In this document: positions 24,639 to 36,628 of the stretch, piece by piece | Layout: each line of letters starts with the position of its first letter | Position numbering within the stretch: position 1 is the first letter of the stretch | Source of the DNA: Lithospermum erythrorhizon | Taxonomy: Eukaryota; Streptophyta; Magnoliopsida; Boraginales; Boraginaceae | Assembly (NCBI GenBank): GCA_019722365.1 | Contig: JADFUC010002227.1 | Span: 50,590 to 114,589 of the forward strand | Length of the DNA: 64,000 nucleotides | Reading direction: 5' to 3' | Notes under the pieces: generated by a model | What the model saw: only the letters and a program-made list of their open reading frames with translations | The model's database searches: none | What the model was told of the DNA's origin: nothing | Made by a program: the position numbers and the translations under genes

Positions 24639-25792
24639 ATGGCTTAACACTGCCAAACAACCCAAAAAGAGGGGGCAAGGACCCGAGAGCCAAAATCTTG
24701 AGCCAAATTCGTACTATACCCGAGGTGGAAGTTCCTCGAATCCACAGGGCTTATGAAAATGTGAATCGATTACCCTCACAGAGAAAAGAAGTGGAAAGAC
24801 ATGACCAATATACTTGATAGCTCTACTATGATAGAGGAGATTTGGAGGTGCTACTCGTTAAAGGAATTAGTGAAATTTAGAAATGGGAGAAGTTCTTTTG
24901 TAAAGTCCTCGTCTCACCGGATTGGGTTTATTTCTTTATGAACATGTTGTTATTCACGCCCACAGTAGTAGCAATTTAGACATTAAGTTGGAGTTTGGTG
25001 GTAGATCTTACAGTATAAGTTGAAATTTTAGAGATGATTTCGGGGTTGTGCGAAATGGATTTGCAAGTTATCTTGTGGATATGTGGCCTCAGTGAGAGAT
25101 TGAGTCGGCGGAAGATGTGACAGTGGTTGAATAATGAGTCGAAATTTAGAAATGGTTATAGGAAGAAAGGGGTGGTTGATTGTCTTCGGTAACTTACTTG
25201 ACTACCTTATACGAATTGAGAGCTAGGTTTGTGAACACCTTTTTGTGTCAGTCGGTGGTTCCGTGGGTTCTCGGGGATAGAATCAGTGGGTTGGTGAACT
25301 CACGACTTAAAATTCTTGCGTCGCCGGCGGATAAATCTACGCTCTTATTTGCCTTCCATTATGCGGCGTTCGATGGAGGCATGCAGAGAACAACCTTTCA
25401 CTACGAGTTATCCACACATCATGGGAATCTTGGGGAGGAGATAGGGTGTTTCCGAGGGGTATGCCAATGATTGGGGGAACGCATCGAATCACCAAAGACT
25501 ACTTCCGGACTTGTACCATTGCATATCATAATAATCGACTTTGGTGGAAGTGGGAAGCTAAAATGGCGAACCGTGAAGATAGAAAAGCCATACAAACACT
25601 TATGGGGAGGAAATGGTTCGAGTAGATGACTTGGAGGATGGAGTGTTTCGGACGATGAGGATGATGACGACGAGGACTTCGAGGATGATGATGATGATGA
25701 TGATGATGTAGTAGGAGATGATGATGATGGTGGCGATGAGGCTCCTCGCGGAGTGAGGGTAGAAACATTTGAAGACCACGGGCAAGACTAAG
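24639..25792 (+). pseudogene. S1 third ORF (post-pol, envelope-like position), decayed
   Basis: Starts at ATG 24639 about 185 bp after the TATA-like box; it reads MA then meets stops and shifts. Recognisable protein-like pieces: PEVEVPRIHRAYENV-like text near 24720-24760, VYFFMNM near 24930, LEFGGRSYSISWNFRDDFGV (about 24988-25047), and TKDYFRTCTIAYHNNRLWWK near 25490-25550. It ends with a highly acidic tail (SDDEDDDDEDF..., 25645-25792). In Sireviruses an ORF of uncertain function (called envelope-like) sits here. A rough match to the S2 third ORF is described in the findings. I assign no biochemical role. Confidence 0.5.
25651..25740. repeat. (GAT)n-like trinucleotide repeat
   Basis: Imperfect GAT/GAC/GAG run encoding the acidic tail of the S1 third ORF in one frame. 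The His-rich minus-strand ORF opposite (25526-25816) is its shadow. Confidence 0.85.
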
Positions 25793-26470
25793 CATTGTTA
25801 GAAGGCAACAAGTCATTGAGGAAATCGAGGATTATCATCCAAAGAAAACAAAAGAAGGCTTAAAGATTATGAAGGAATTGTAAATTTACTCTTGTTTGGC
25901 GATGGTAATGAAAAGTTGAAAGGCCCACAAAGTGTTGGCTACTTGGATGATGAGGGAGCCGAGGTGGGCGATAGGACCGGCGTTGCGGGTCAGTACCTGC
26001 AGTGGTGCCTATAGAGTTAGGATCGAAGACTACATCCTTGATGATGATAGGGGCCGGATGGTATGGGGATCTTCTTTTTGTGAGCCAAGCGGAGGTCGAA
26101 GATCAATTGAAGAGGACTATGATGGCTTCGACCAATTGTCTTGTTTATGCTTTTATGGCGTTGAAATTTATGGCCTTATGACTTGTTTTTATACCCGCTT
26201 TTGTGATCTCGAGGGAGAATGTTTAGACATGCTTTTTTTGTTGGTTTTGTTTTAGTGTTTAGTTCTCTTATACTGCTTGTTGGATGTTTTTATATAATAG
26301 CTTGTGTTGGTGTTTATTATCTGCTCGTGTGCCATGCTATTATATTAAACTGATTTATATATCGTCCATGGATGTTTTTTTGTTCATAAAGAAAACATTA
26401 GAATCTTATGTTGAGGGCGTCGCTTTATGTTTCATTTTCTTCCCGCCGCATAAGTCAATTCATTATCATC

Positions 26471-26482
26471 AAAAGGGGAGTT
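26471..26482 (+). promoter_or_regulatory. S1 polypurine tract
   Basis: AAAAGGGGAGTT immediately before the 3' LTR, the expected plus-strand DNA primer. Sequence 25793-26470 is the 3' spacer with no convincing gene. Confidence 0.85.
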
Positions 26483-27836
26483 TGTTGAAGATAATGGGAT
26501 TCCATTCAGAGCCTATTTTGAAGATAACAAATTGTTCATCGAATAATCTGTTTTCGGTGAACATGTATTGAGGGTTTATTCCTAAATAAGTTCAAGTGCT
26601 AAAATTGTTGATCGGGAGGATTCGGAGGCTCATTGATGGAGTCAAATAAGCGCCCAAGCCTTTCCAAGGGCTGCGTTCTTCTTTTTTATAGGCGTTTGTA
26701 AGGAAACTCTCTTTTAAGTATTTTGTAGTTTTAAATTTGTGAGTATAGACTTTTTGCCATTTAAACTTAATTGTGTTTGAAAAGCGAAGGTCAAGTAGTT
26801 TAGAATCTTAAGTATAGATTGATTCATAGTTAAGTCTCGTACAAATGGTATGGCATTTCGTTTCGAGGTGGCTGAAAGCGATCGTTATTTGGAATTGACA
26901 CTATGAACCGCCGAGACCCCGCCCGGGGAGGGGTCACCGAGGTCACGATGATCGAGAGACCCGCCCGAGACTGGTGCCGATAGAGTTCCGTGGTGGGGCT
27001 TCTGAACCTCGATAAAGATTTGGGCCGGAGCTTATAGCCGTTGCTTTGGGGTCCATCGAGGGCTCGTGAGACTTACAGTGCCGATGGGATGGCGTCTTGA
27101 GCAACCCCGACTCAAAATTTGTGCACTATATAAGCCTCCTCTTTTCAAAACCTAAACAACTTTTGCAACTATTTGAAACCTAATTTCTGAGCATTTATTT
27201 CTTTGAAAAGCAAAAGGCAAAAAGTCATAACTCTCACATTTATTACTTCATAATCTTTATTGAAGTTTCCAAATTTGTGTGACAATTAAATTTCTTTACT
27301 GAGCATTTATTGTTTGAGTGAAATCCTTATTAATGGGAGCGTAGGGTTACTATTCTAGGTTGAGTAGTACTTTGAAATCCCTAAGAGTGTGTTCTTGGGT
27401 TCCCGATCTAGGTTGATTGGGAGTTGAAATCATATGAGGTAGCTTGGGTCATTTAGTGTAGGCTAAGTGTTTGATAATAGGCTTGGAAGTTGCTTGTGTG
27501 TAATCAAACATTTCTTGGCCTTGGTCATCTTTGCCAAATCCCGAGGTTGGAAAGCGGCGGTCGGCGATAGGGGAACGAAGCTCGCTAATATCTTATTATT
27601 GTATTTGCTGCTTTCACTTCTTTCTTTGCTAAGTAAATGCGTTATATTATTACTAATCGTCTTTATTTGTTTTATTGTTGACTAATCATTCGAGCTTAGG
27701 TTATCGGGGACATCACATTTAGAACATATTCTTATTATTTTGTAATTCCGCATTATTAAATTAAAACTCGAAAAGAGAGGAATAATTTAACGTAAAAACA
27801 TATTCGCCCCGCCCTACAGGTTGAATCAGGCTAACA
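26483..27836 (+). repeat. S1 3' LTR
   Basis: Begins TGTTGAAGATAATGGGATTC after the polypurine tract. TATA box at 27127-27133. It differs from the 5' LTR by many short indels as well as substitutions. Confidence 0.85.
27127..27133 (+). promoter_or_regulatory. S1 3' LTR TATA box
   Basis: TATATAA at the position equivalent to 18065-18072 in the 5' LTR. Confidence 0.65.
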
Positions 27837-30256
27837 GAAGTAACACCTCAGTCGAGCAAGGTTTGCAATAATCTAAGGTGGTGAAATTAAAATGGGGTTT
27901 ATATTAGTGGCCTAATTTTAAACTCGAAATAGGAGTTTCTGAAAGTTCTGATTGCTAAATTTATTATATCAAAAGAAGGAAAATGTAGAATTCGATATGT
28001 AAATATGTTTGACCTAGAAAAACCTACTCCGTCATGAAATAGGCACCTCTTTATCTTTACTTGGAGAAAGAATTTTCAAATATCGTGATGCAGATCTTGC
28101 CTCAGGCTCAGTAGTTAGATCACCAGTCGCTTTGAAAATAAACAGACAATCGAAGAAAATGTGAAATCAGCTTTATAAATACCCACTACTTGTTCGAAAT
28201 TATAAATACAAAATAATAAAACTTACGGAAGAAATTGAGAAAAAACTTTTGAGATTCTAGTTAAAGTACAACCTGTAAAAACACCACTTAAACACCAGCC
28301 GAAACCACCACCTAATGAATCCACAATTGATGGAAACTTGTCTCACCATGACCCAGCGTAGCGGCCAAAGGGAGTACTTGCACAACCAGCGATGTTCTTT
28401 GAGTTTGAAGCAAAAATGATGAATCTAACTCAAAATTTCTCAGAATCTTCCAATGTTAAAGGATTAACTAGCCCACAGTTATTCAAATATTTTTGAAAAT
28501 CGACAAATTTCGAGGTGTTTCTTATATCAAATTTCGGATATCGGAACAAGTGAATATTGACCTTCCCCCATACATGGTTGGGATACTAGGCAAACAATTT
28601 GCTAAGACTATAGTTGATAAAATTTGATCGATTATCGTGTCAATGAGTGGAAGCTCTCCGCGCCATCTTGTCGTCGGCTCCTACTAACAACATCTTTACT
28701 AAGGCATTTGTAGTCTGAAGCAAGCCACGGCGCTTGATAACACTTACTATCGCCGTTTCAACTTATAAAGTCGATTGTCAAATCCCGCCCCAACCCCTAG
28801 TCTCACCAGGGATTCTGTAGTCCAGCATGCTCCCTTTGATACGGAAGGGTGAAGTCAGGCTGTCGGTCAGCTTAATCTGCCAATGACTTGTAGTAAGTCC
28901 GTGAGTCTAAAAGTAGGCGAGATGAAGTCCAAGACCAATGATCAAGTCCAACACAACCCCGTCTGAGGAGTAAAGGCTGCGCGTTCCCCCTGCCCCGGCT
29001 GGGACCCGTATCCAGTCAGAGACCCGAGTCTCGATCCGTGAACCAGGGCATATCCCATTTCGTAATAGAAACGCATTGTAACAAACAAAATTTTCTTTAA
29101 GTCTAAAAAAGATAATTAAAGACAAAAAAATAAGCAATTCCAAAGAAATATTATTGATATGATTTGAGTACAATCTCTACTTGTTCTTACGATTCTACTT
29201 CCTTGGCATTTCTGGTAGGGCCTTACTTGAACTGTTCTTGAACTTGATTGTTGAACACTTGTATCTTCGAACACGTGGATGTTCTACACTTCAATTCAAG
29301 GGCTTGAATATCTTAATCTTGAACTTGGATGCTTGAATGTTTGAAGATTTGAAGACTTGAATTTTGCATGTTTGAAGATTCGAAGATTGAAGCTTGGGGA
29401 GTGCGAATCTTTGAAGATTTCCTTAGGCTAATGTATTGTAGGAAGCTTTGGAAGAGGCAAAAGTCATGACATGTGAGGCAACCGGGGGGGCATTACATCA
29501 CAGGCATGCCTTGTCGCCGATGTCAACGTATGGTGAGGACGGTGGCGAATTCGGCGGGAGAACTTCAGCGGTGTGGTTCTCACTTGTCGCCCGCTTTGGG
29601 GATGCAGTCAAGTTTGGCTCGTTCGCACATTTCTGAAATCCTCTGGCACAATGATGATGACAAGTATCACATCCTTGGAAGAACAAATGCCTACCTAACA
29701 AGGATGGTAGAAATGCTGCAGATGCAACATCAAGATGACTCTATCAACAAATATCGGGAAACATAGCTAATCAAAGGATGGAGCAAGAGCACTTAAAGTC
29801 TCTCTCGAAGAAAGTAGAAGCGCACACATGACACCTAAGGTGGGAGATGAGCGCTCCATCTATCTCACAAAATGCCTCGAGTTCATCCAATGGACCATTT
29901 AGACCTTGATAGAAACTCCTATAAATGTAGCATTTGGGATGATCCCAGCGCCGATTGAAGGAGTACATCTTGGGCAGCAAAGATAATGGCACTCATCTCG
30001 CCTACGTCGAGCCCTATACCTCCCCGAGGGCCTATTTAATTTTAAAGGCTATAAGCCACCCATGTTCTCATGGCTTTGTGGGCCCAGGAGCTAATGACAA
30101 GAGGCCACGTTTTTGAAGCATGCAACAATGATGTGGTAGGGAGATAGAGATGGTCAAGCAGTTAGTTTCGCTCTCAAAGGGCATTCAAGTCAGTATACCG
30201 ACTTGAGACCGCTTCCATAGATAGGCTGATTCCAAGCTTTGGAAAGTGAACTACAT
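27837..30256. other. Unassigned remnant region between S1 and the reverse LTR
   Basis: No conserved domain is identified. 28310-28640 and 29460-30250 have protein-like composition (for example GRTNAYLTRMVEMLQMQHQD at about 29679-29738, Gln/Met-rich, coiled-coil-like) that could be old retrotransposon gag. 29200-29440 consists of repeated TTGAAGATTTGAAGACTTG-type words. 28790-29060 is GC-richer and also unassigned. Treat as fragmented transposon DNA. Confidence 0.4.
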
Positions 30257-31356
30257 TGTATGGAATCTTATCCTTGAGAGGGGGTGAATAAGGATTATAC
30301 TATATTTTTGGATTTTTCAGAGTTTAAGATTGAATTGCAAATTTTATAAAATTTAAATTACGATTAAGTAATCAACCCTGCTCTGATAAAGAATAATAAA
30401 TAGAACAATTATTTATATTGAATAAAGCTGAATATGAAACAGACAATATAACTAATATGAAGTAAGCAAAATGAAAGACAAGGGAAAGAAATGACCCAGC
30501 AATTTTAAGGCTTGGTTCCCCTAGTCTTTCGACCGTCGGCACCAACCTCGGCATTTGTTAAAATCACCCTATGAATATGGAGAAAACTCCAAGTTCGTAC
30601 ACACGAAGCAACTCCATAATCGATCTACAAACTTCCGGCGATCACATGCTAGAAATAAAAAGCCTTAGGATTTCACTACTCTGCTCATCCGATTAAGAAC
30701 CCAAGATGCAACCCAGGGTTTTAACGAGCTATAATCTAAAAGATTGATTTAAAACACCACATAATTCAATCTCTATAACAAATGAGGTTCTTTCAAAATG
30801 TTTCTTTGCTTTAGAAAACTATAGAAATACGCCTTGAAAAATATACCAAAAATTTCCTTTAAAAAAATATTATGGCGGCTTATAGAGTTTAATGTGTCAA
30901 AAAAACCTAGGATCGGGGACCTTGGTCGAGGGAGGAGAAGACAAGGTCGACAGTTCCGACCTCTACAGCGAGAGAGTCAGGGCCGAGCAGGAAGATGGGG
31001 TGAAGCAGGTCCCGACCTAAATCCCGGCGACGGGTTTTGCCTTGTGACACAAAAATGAGTTTTAAACTTGATTTTGTCCTTGAATTAAATATGATTTCGA
31101 CTTTTTTGTTATGCCCACAGTCATATTGGATTGAATCCAATTTCAGTCATCACAAATCAACCTCGAAAAACATTGAGCTAGCGTTTTCAATCATTAAGCC
31201 ATATTTCAAAATTTCCATTATATTCATGATATTAAAAAGAGGCAAATCCACGAGATTTATACACCAAAACCTATATCTGACAAGTCTTCGATCTTCCAAA
31301 GCAGATCCTTGATCTTTTGCCTTGGAATTTTCCCCGATGATCTACTTGAGGAATAG
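30257..31356 (-). repeat. Sirevirus-type LTR, reverse orientation (candidate S2 3' LTR)
   Basis: Begins TGTATGGAATC, then GAGAGGGGGTGAATAAGG, the reverse complement of the S1 LTR end (CCTTATTCACCCCCCCCTCT). The other end, read on the minus strand, has AGATCATCGGGGAAAATTCC, resembling the S1 LTR start (AGATAATGGGATTCC). The middle (30920-31020) holds GGTCGGGACC-type words. Orientation and position fit S2, separated from it by the CACTA element. The exact right border is uncertain. Confidence 0.55.
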
Positions 31357-32159
31357 TACTACTAAAGACAACAAATGATATTAGTCGAATAAGGTAATTT
31401 ATATTGAGAAATATAGAGTTTAGGGATCATAGATCGACAGCTCACTTTATGATTACAAATTACATGTAGAGGGAAATAAAACATACACATAGCTCTCCTT
31501 TCGGCGTAAGCAATTACGATATAAATAAAGATAAACAAGATAGCGATAAAGCTGCTAGAATACGGGGCAAAGGAGACGGGGAAAAATCCGACTCCAATTT
31601 GAGGCATTTGGCTTGACGAAGGAGTGGAGACGGGCTTTGACTATTGAATAGTCAAATCAGACACATATGGGTGGTTTGAGAGACGGTATCTGATCGGGTT
31701 GGGAAAAAAATTTAAAAAATAATTAATAAAAATAATACTATATTTCCGACTCAGCCGTCTCGAGTTTGTTAACCTTTAATTAATAAAAATAATTACAAAA
31801 TGAAAATAGCGGCTTCCGTCTACATTAATTAATAATTAAAAATAGAGTATACCCGTCTCGCCACTGTCTCCGATGTTTGATAACTTGCTTCGAGATTACC
31901 TACAGTTCGAGGCAGGGATTTTTAAACTATTAACGTCTCGGTCCAGTCTCACTTTTAAAAGCGTTATTTAATTAACTGCTGACCCACCCCCTTTTGCCAG
32001 TTATAAAATTAACGACCCGCGCTTGCTTGAGAGCGACCCTTTAGGTTGCCCACTTCGCGCGACCGACCTTGCCCCGCCCAAATCGTTCATGAAGCCCGCT
32101 TTGCTTAGATGACGGCCCGCCCAGCGCGGTTGATCAGCAACCCATACGGATTTATAAAA

Positions 32160-33195
32160 GTTAGATTCTACATTATTACGTTAGTTAAAGGATTAATTAA
32201 TTTGTTAAATAGATTTATTTGATTAGTTAAATAGTTAATTTAGGTAGTGTAAGTTAATTTGTATAGTTTAATTGTTAATGAAATTATTAATGAAATTGTT
32301 AATGATGTGTATTGAAATTATTTAATTTGTATGATTTAAGTATTAATGAAATTGTTAATTTCATTAGTTGAGATAATTTGTATAGTTTAATTGTTAATGA
32401 ATTTAGACTAATTAAATTGTTAATGAAATTGTTAATGATGTGTTAAATGAAATTGTATAGTTTAATTGTATAGTGTTATTGAAATTGGTAGTGATAAGTT
32501 AATTAACTATTTATAGTTGTTGTGAATAGTTTATGGTAGTATTAATAAGTGAGTGGTGATAAAGTTTAAAACTAAGAGTGGTAATTGTTAATTTAATAGT
32601 ATAGTTTAACTATTGAAATTGGTAGTGAAATTGGTTGAATAGTATTAGAGTGGTTGAATATTTATTGGTTGAATAGTATAGTTAAATTATTAATGGTTGA
32701 ATAGTATAGCTAATTGTTAATGATTTGAATAATATGATTAATTGTTAAATTGTTAATTAGTTAATTTGTATAATTTAATTATTAATGAAATTGTTAATTA
32801 GTTAATGGTTGAATAGTATAGTCAAATTTTTAATGGTTTAAATGAGTTAAATTAATTTAAATTTTAATGGTTTCAAAACATTAAGTTAATAAATTATTAA
32901 GTGAATGGTTTAAATTATTTAGTGAAATTGTTAATGGTATAGTCGACTTGTTAGTGAATGATGTAGTTAGTGAAAATTGTGAATAGTTGTCCTTGTTAGT
33001 TGTTAGTTGTTAGTTGTGAAAAGTTGTTAATTGTTATTTATGAATAGTTGAATTGTTAGTTGTGAATAGTTTATATATGTTGTGAATAGTTGTGTTTAAC
33101 GCTTGAATAGTTGTTGGTTGTGAATAGGTGTTGGTGTTAGTTATGAATAGGGCTTAATTGTTAGTTGTGAATGGTTTGAATAGTTAAAATATTTC
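32160..33195. repeat. AT-rich degenerate tandem repeat
   Basis: About 1 kb built of variants of GTTAATGAAATTGTTAATG, grading after 32950 into GTTAGTTGTGAATAGTTG. Related GTGAATAGTTGTGAATAG words recur at 34490-34780 and 35580-35660, on either side of the candidate ORF1 exons. Confidence 0.8.
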
Positions 33196-33220
33196 TAATA
33201 TTTCTAATTTGATTGTACAG

Positions 33221-35400
33221 ATGGCACGTGGTGGTAATAATAGGAAGGGGAAGGAAGATAGTAGAGAAAACGATAGAGGCGGAACCCGACTCTCCAAAAA
33301 AGGGCGAGACTTCGGTATTCGTATAGCGGAGCCGGATGACTCCCAGATCCCCTCGTATAGGCGAGTCGGCTCACTGATCTGACGTCAGTTTGATACGGGG
33401 CCGGTAGCCGGTTTATCGTCGAGGCCAGAGCGGCCGTCGGGTTCGAGTCGACTCTGTGGTCTTTCTAGTTTCCGGGGACTCACGGGGTTGATTTGACACT
33501 ACCCGTGTCTCCCAAAGGGGCGTTGATGGGGATGATGATGAGCGGCTTGAAGGATCGATTTGGGATGACATTTGAGGCATGTGAAGACGCCCCATTTGTC
33601 TGAGGAGATGACCGGCAGCTCGAGATGGTCCCCGTAGAAGTTGGAATTAGAGATCCTCTACAATTATTAAGTCCCTTACAATTGTCTAAATTAATTAGAA
33701 ATAGTTATTTTTTATTTCACGTTTTTTAACTTTTGGCGTTTTGGTTTTACTTTAAATTTATCTGTATTTGACTCTCGGATGTAGACGGGATTGCTACATG
33801 AGATAGATGATCACGGGGAGTCAGTGAGATTTGCGGCCCTCGTACAGATCGATCGAGATTAGGGACGACATCTGGAGATCGTTCCAAGTAAGTCTTTTGC
33901 AAAAATAAGAAGTTGTTTAAAATATTTTGAGTGAATTATAGTCTAATTAGATTTTGTTTTATTTGTTTTCGGAGATATCACGATAAAGAATGGGGCGTAT
34001 GGCTTGAGGCTCAGCGATATTCGAAGCGAAGACTACCGAAGAAGTGGAGAAACTTCTTGGCGTCCGTATGAGGAAAGACTTCTACCGAGGTACGGATGGG
34101 GGCTGGAGGCGATTATGCAGCGGCTTGACTGGTGTACAAAGCGTCGATGGGGCGGTATCTCCGCCGTTGGACGTCGGCCAGCGGCCGTCGGATCGCCCGA
34201 AGACAGGCGGATCGGGGAATCGATTCGGGAGGCAAATCGCTGATGCGACCCGCGGTTAGTTGAGGAGGTAAGAAATAAATATTTGTTTTTAATTTTGTTT
34301 TTATTTTATTCAAATAATATTTGTGTTGAATATCTAATAATCGGTATTCCTTATTTGTATTTCGGAAAAGAAGGCGGAAGAGGTTAAAACAGACATCGAT
34401 GAAGATGAACGAAGAAGGATAAAGGATACCCTCGAGGCTGAGGCAAAAGTTCTGACGAAGTGGGACATGGCATTGTAAAGTCTCTTGCTGTCCGTATTTA
34501 TTTGTGAATAGTAGTTGTGAATAATTTTTGTAGAATAGTATTATGAATGTGTTATACTTTGTGAATAGTTGTGAATGTGTATAGTTTATACTTGTTGGTT
34601 ATTATATATTGAATTATTATTATAGTTATTTGCGAATGATTTGTGAATAATCGTGAATAATATAGTTTCGTTTATCTTTGTTTGTGAATAGTTTATGATT
34701 TGTGCATAGTTATTGGTTTCGTTTATACTTGTTTAGTTTATGATTTGTGAATAGTTTATAGTTTATTATATTTCGTTTATACTAAGTGAATTGTGTTTGA
34801 ATTGTTTTGGTTTACAAAATGTAGACCTTATTATGAATGTGTTCAAAATGCGGGAGCAGTCTGAGCGAGCTTCCACGAGTCTTCACGGAGGGGCAAAGAT
34901 CCGTGCCGGGTTTCGGTGAAGGGACTTTGTGGACCTCCCGTCGAGGGTGGATGGCGGGCGGGGTCTTTCGATGTGGTGAGAACTCCGTTACCCTGGGATT
35001 TCTTTATTAGATGATCATTACGCCTAGCCGCTCTTGTCGGTGGTGTTTGGACCGAGGCACCGGGCGAGGAGGCTGCGAGGAGGCAACGAAAGCGGGGAAA
35101 GAGGAAGAGTGAGCCCTTCGGAGGAGTTGGAAAATGTGAAGGCTGGGCGAGGAGGTTGGTGAAGGTTGAAATGTGGAGGTGATTTATTTAATACGCCTAT
35201 GTCATGAAGTTAGTAGCGAGGCGACCGCTTCCGGTGGACTCGGTACCGGCGTTAGCGAGCAGGTAGATCTAGCGTGGTATCTCGGCGGCGGATTGTTCAG
35301 CCCATATGGAGGGATCTTGGCTACACTCGATTCAGCGCACAAGCCAGCGGGAGCCTCGAGTTAGAGACCCGGACGCCCACATAGCCCCGATTTTAGCATT
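33221..35400 (+). pseudogene. Candidate CACTA ORF1, multi-exon, decayed
   Basis: ATG 33221 follows an intron-like acceptor (TTGTACAG) and opens a hydrophilic frame, MARGGNNRKGKEDSRENDRG, that stops after about 53 codons. Further coding-like islands lie at 33770-33890, 34000-34260, 34370-34475 and 34850-35400. They are separated by AT-rich stretches that start with donor-like AAGTAAGT (33888) or GGTAAGA (34267) and end with acceptor-like CGGAG or CGG. This fits an exon-intron gene. In CACTA elements the partner of TNP2 (TNPA/Transposase_24-like) often has such a basic N-terminus, but I see no diagnostic motif, so the assignment rests on position. Confidence 0.35.
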
Positions 35401-36628
35401 ACAGCACCAAGGATGAGCCCGCCCGAATGATATGGGTCGTTAGATTGACTCGTTGTATATTGAAACTATTGTAAAATACTATTTACATTTGATTTAGTTA
35501 TGTACATTTGTTATGATTGAGTTGTTGTTTTTCATTTTATATTGAATAACTAGTTCTGTTTATTTGCTTTTTGGTTGTGTTTGCATCTTTGCTTATTGGT
35601 TATTGATTGTGTTATGATTGAATAGTTGTTTGCATTTGTTATGATTGAATAGTTTTTTGCGGAGTTGGAAGTGCTATCTGTGATCTGCTTTTTAATTTAT
35701 CTGCTTGATTCGCATTATTTGGAGATGGGATGGAGTCGGGGGATAAATTAAAATTCCCCGATCGGAGGCGGGAATGAAGACGGGGTGGAGACGGTGTATT
35801 TAATAGTGTCCCGAGCGGAGGCGGGGGGAGTGGAGGCGGGATTATGAAAATGAGCAATTATGGAGCAGTTCGGAGGCAGGACTTATTAAAAATTACTTTC
35901 ACATTCCTAAGGTATTGTAACCCGTTCGCTCACGGTGCTTGTATTTGTTGCTAAAAATATTTAATTTATTGTATATGACGCATATTATATGTTTTAAATT
36001 GAATCATAACTAATAACAAGTTATATTTAGTTATACAACATTCATAATCACATATACTATGATTACATTACACTTTTAAGTATGATGTACGTTATAAGAT
36101 ATTTTTTCATCAGCAATGATGTATTATTCGCACGTTAATATAGATGAGAGGTTGCAACTCTATACTTTACATGTAATATGTCGGAAAAGGTAACATATCA
36201 CATTGAATGTATAAATATCCACTAATTTAGTATTATTTACATTTAGCATATCTCCACTAATATTATTTTCAAATATAATATGTCCACTAACAATAAATGA
36301 CTTCATAGAAATTGTAAAACTATTATATTTTTAATAAAATGGAGGCGGGATGATGGAGGCAGGTGTCTGCTCACATCTCCAATTTTAAACTGTCTCCATC
36401 CCGTCTCACTAATGGGAGCGGTCAGGGAGGCTGGAACCGTCTACCAATAGCCATAATAGCCCGTCTGGGCCGTCTCCATTTAAGAGGCAAGGATGGGGCG
36501 AGCCTATCAAATCCGTCTCCTTTATTGATATACCGTTTTGAAATATTTTAAATACCGTCTCCGTCCGTCTCCTTTTGTATTATCAAAAACACATCTCCAT
36601 CCGTCTTCAATATTCTTCATGGCCAGTG
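35401..36628. repeat. Motif-rich spacer between ORF1 and TNP2
   Basis: 35690-35880 and 36340-36600 are dense in GGAGGCGGG, GAGACGG and CCGTCTCC in both orientations, like the subterminal repeats at the right end. 35890-36330 is AT-rich with repeated TCCACTAAT words (about 36215, 36255, 36288). No gene is seen. Terminal-type repeats here could mark the end of one element and the start of the next. Confidence 0.6.

Larger units (their letters stand above)
17418..27836 (+). mobile_element. Sirevirus-like Ty1/copia element S1, full length but decayed
   Basis: A 10.4-kb element with 1.34-1.35-kb LTRs, a primer site, gag with zinc knuckle, pol (protease, integrase, RT, RNase H), a third ORF and a polypurine tract. 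The integrase/RT text (KVFGCKCYILNTKD, YVDDIIFGSTND, GELNFFLGLQVKQ, HVQKG) is characteristic of the Sirevirus/Maximus branch, as are the long LTRs and the extra 3' ORF. Flanking bases TGAAG (17413-17417) and AGAAG (27836-27840) may be a worn 5-bp duplication. Nearly all inactivating changes are short indels. Confidence 0.9.

Noticed and set aside
25526..25816. His-rich minus-strand ORF
   Set aside because: Antisense reading of the (GAT)n repeat that encodes an acidic tail on the plus strand.
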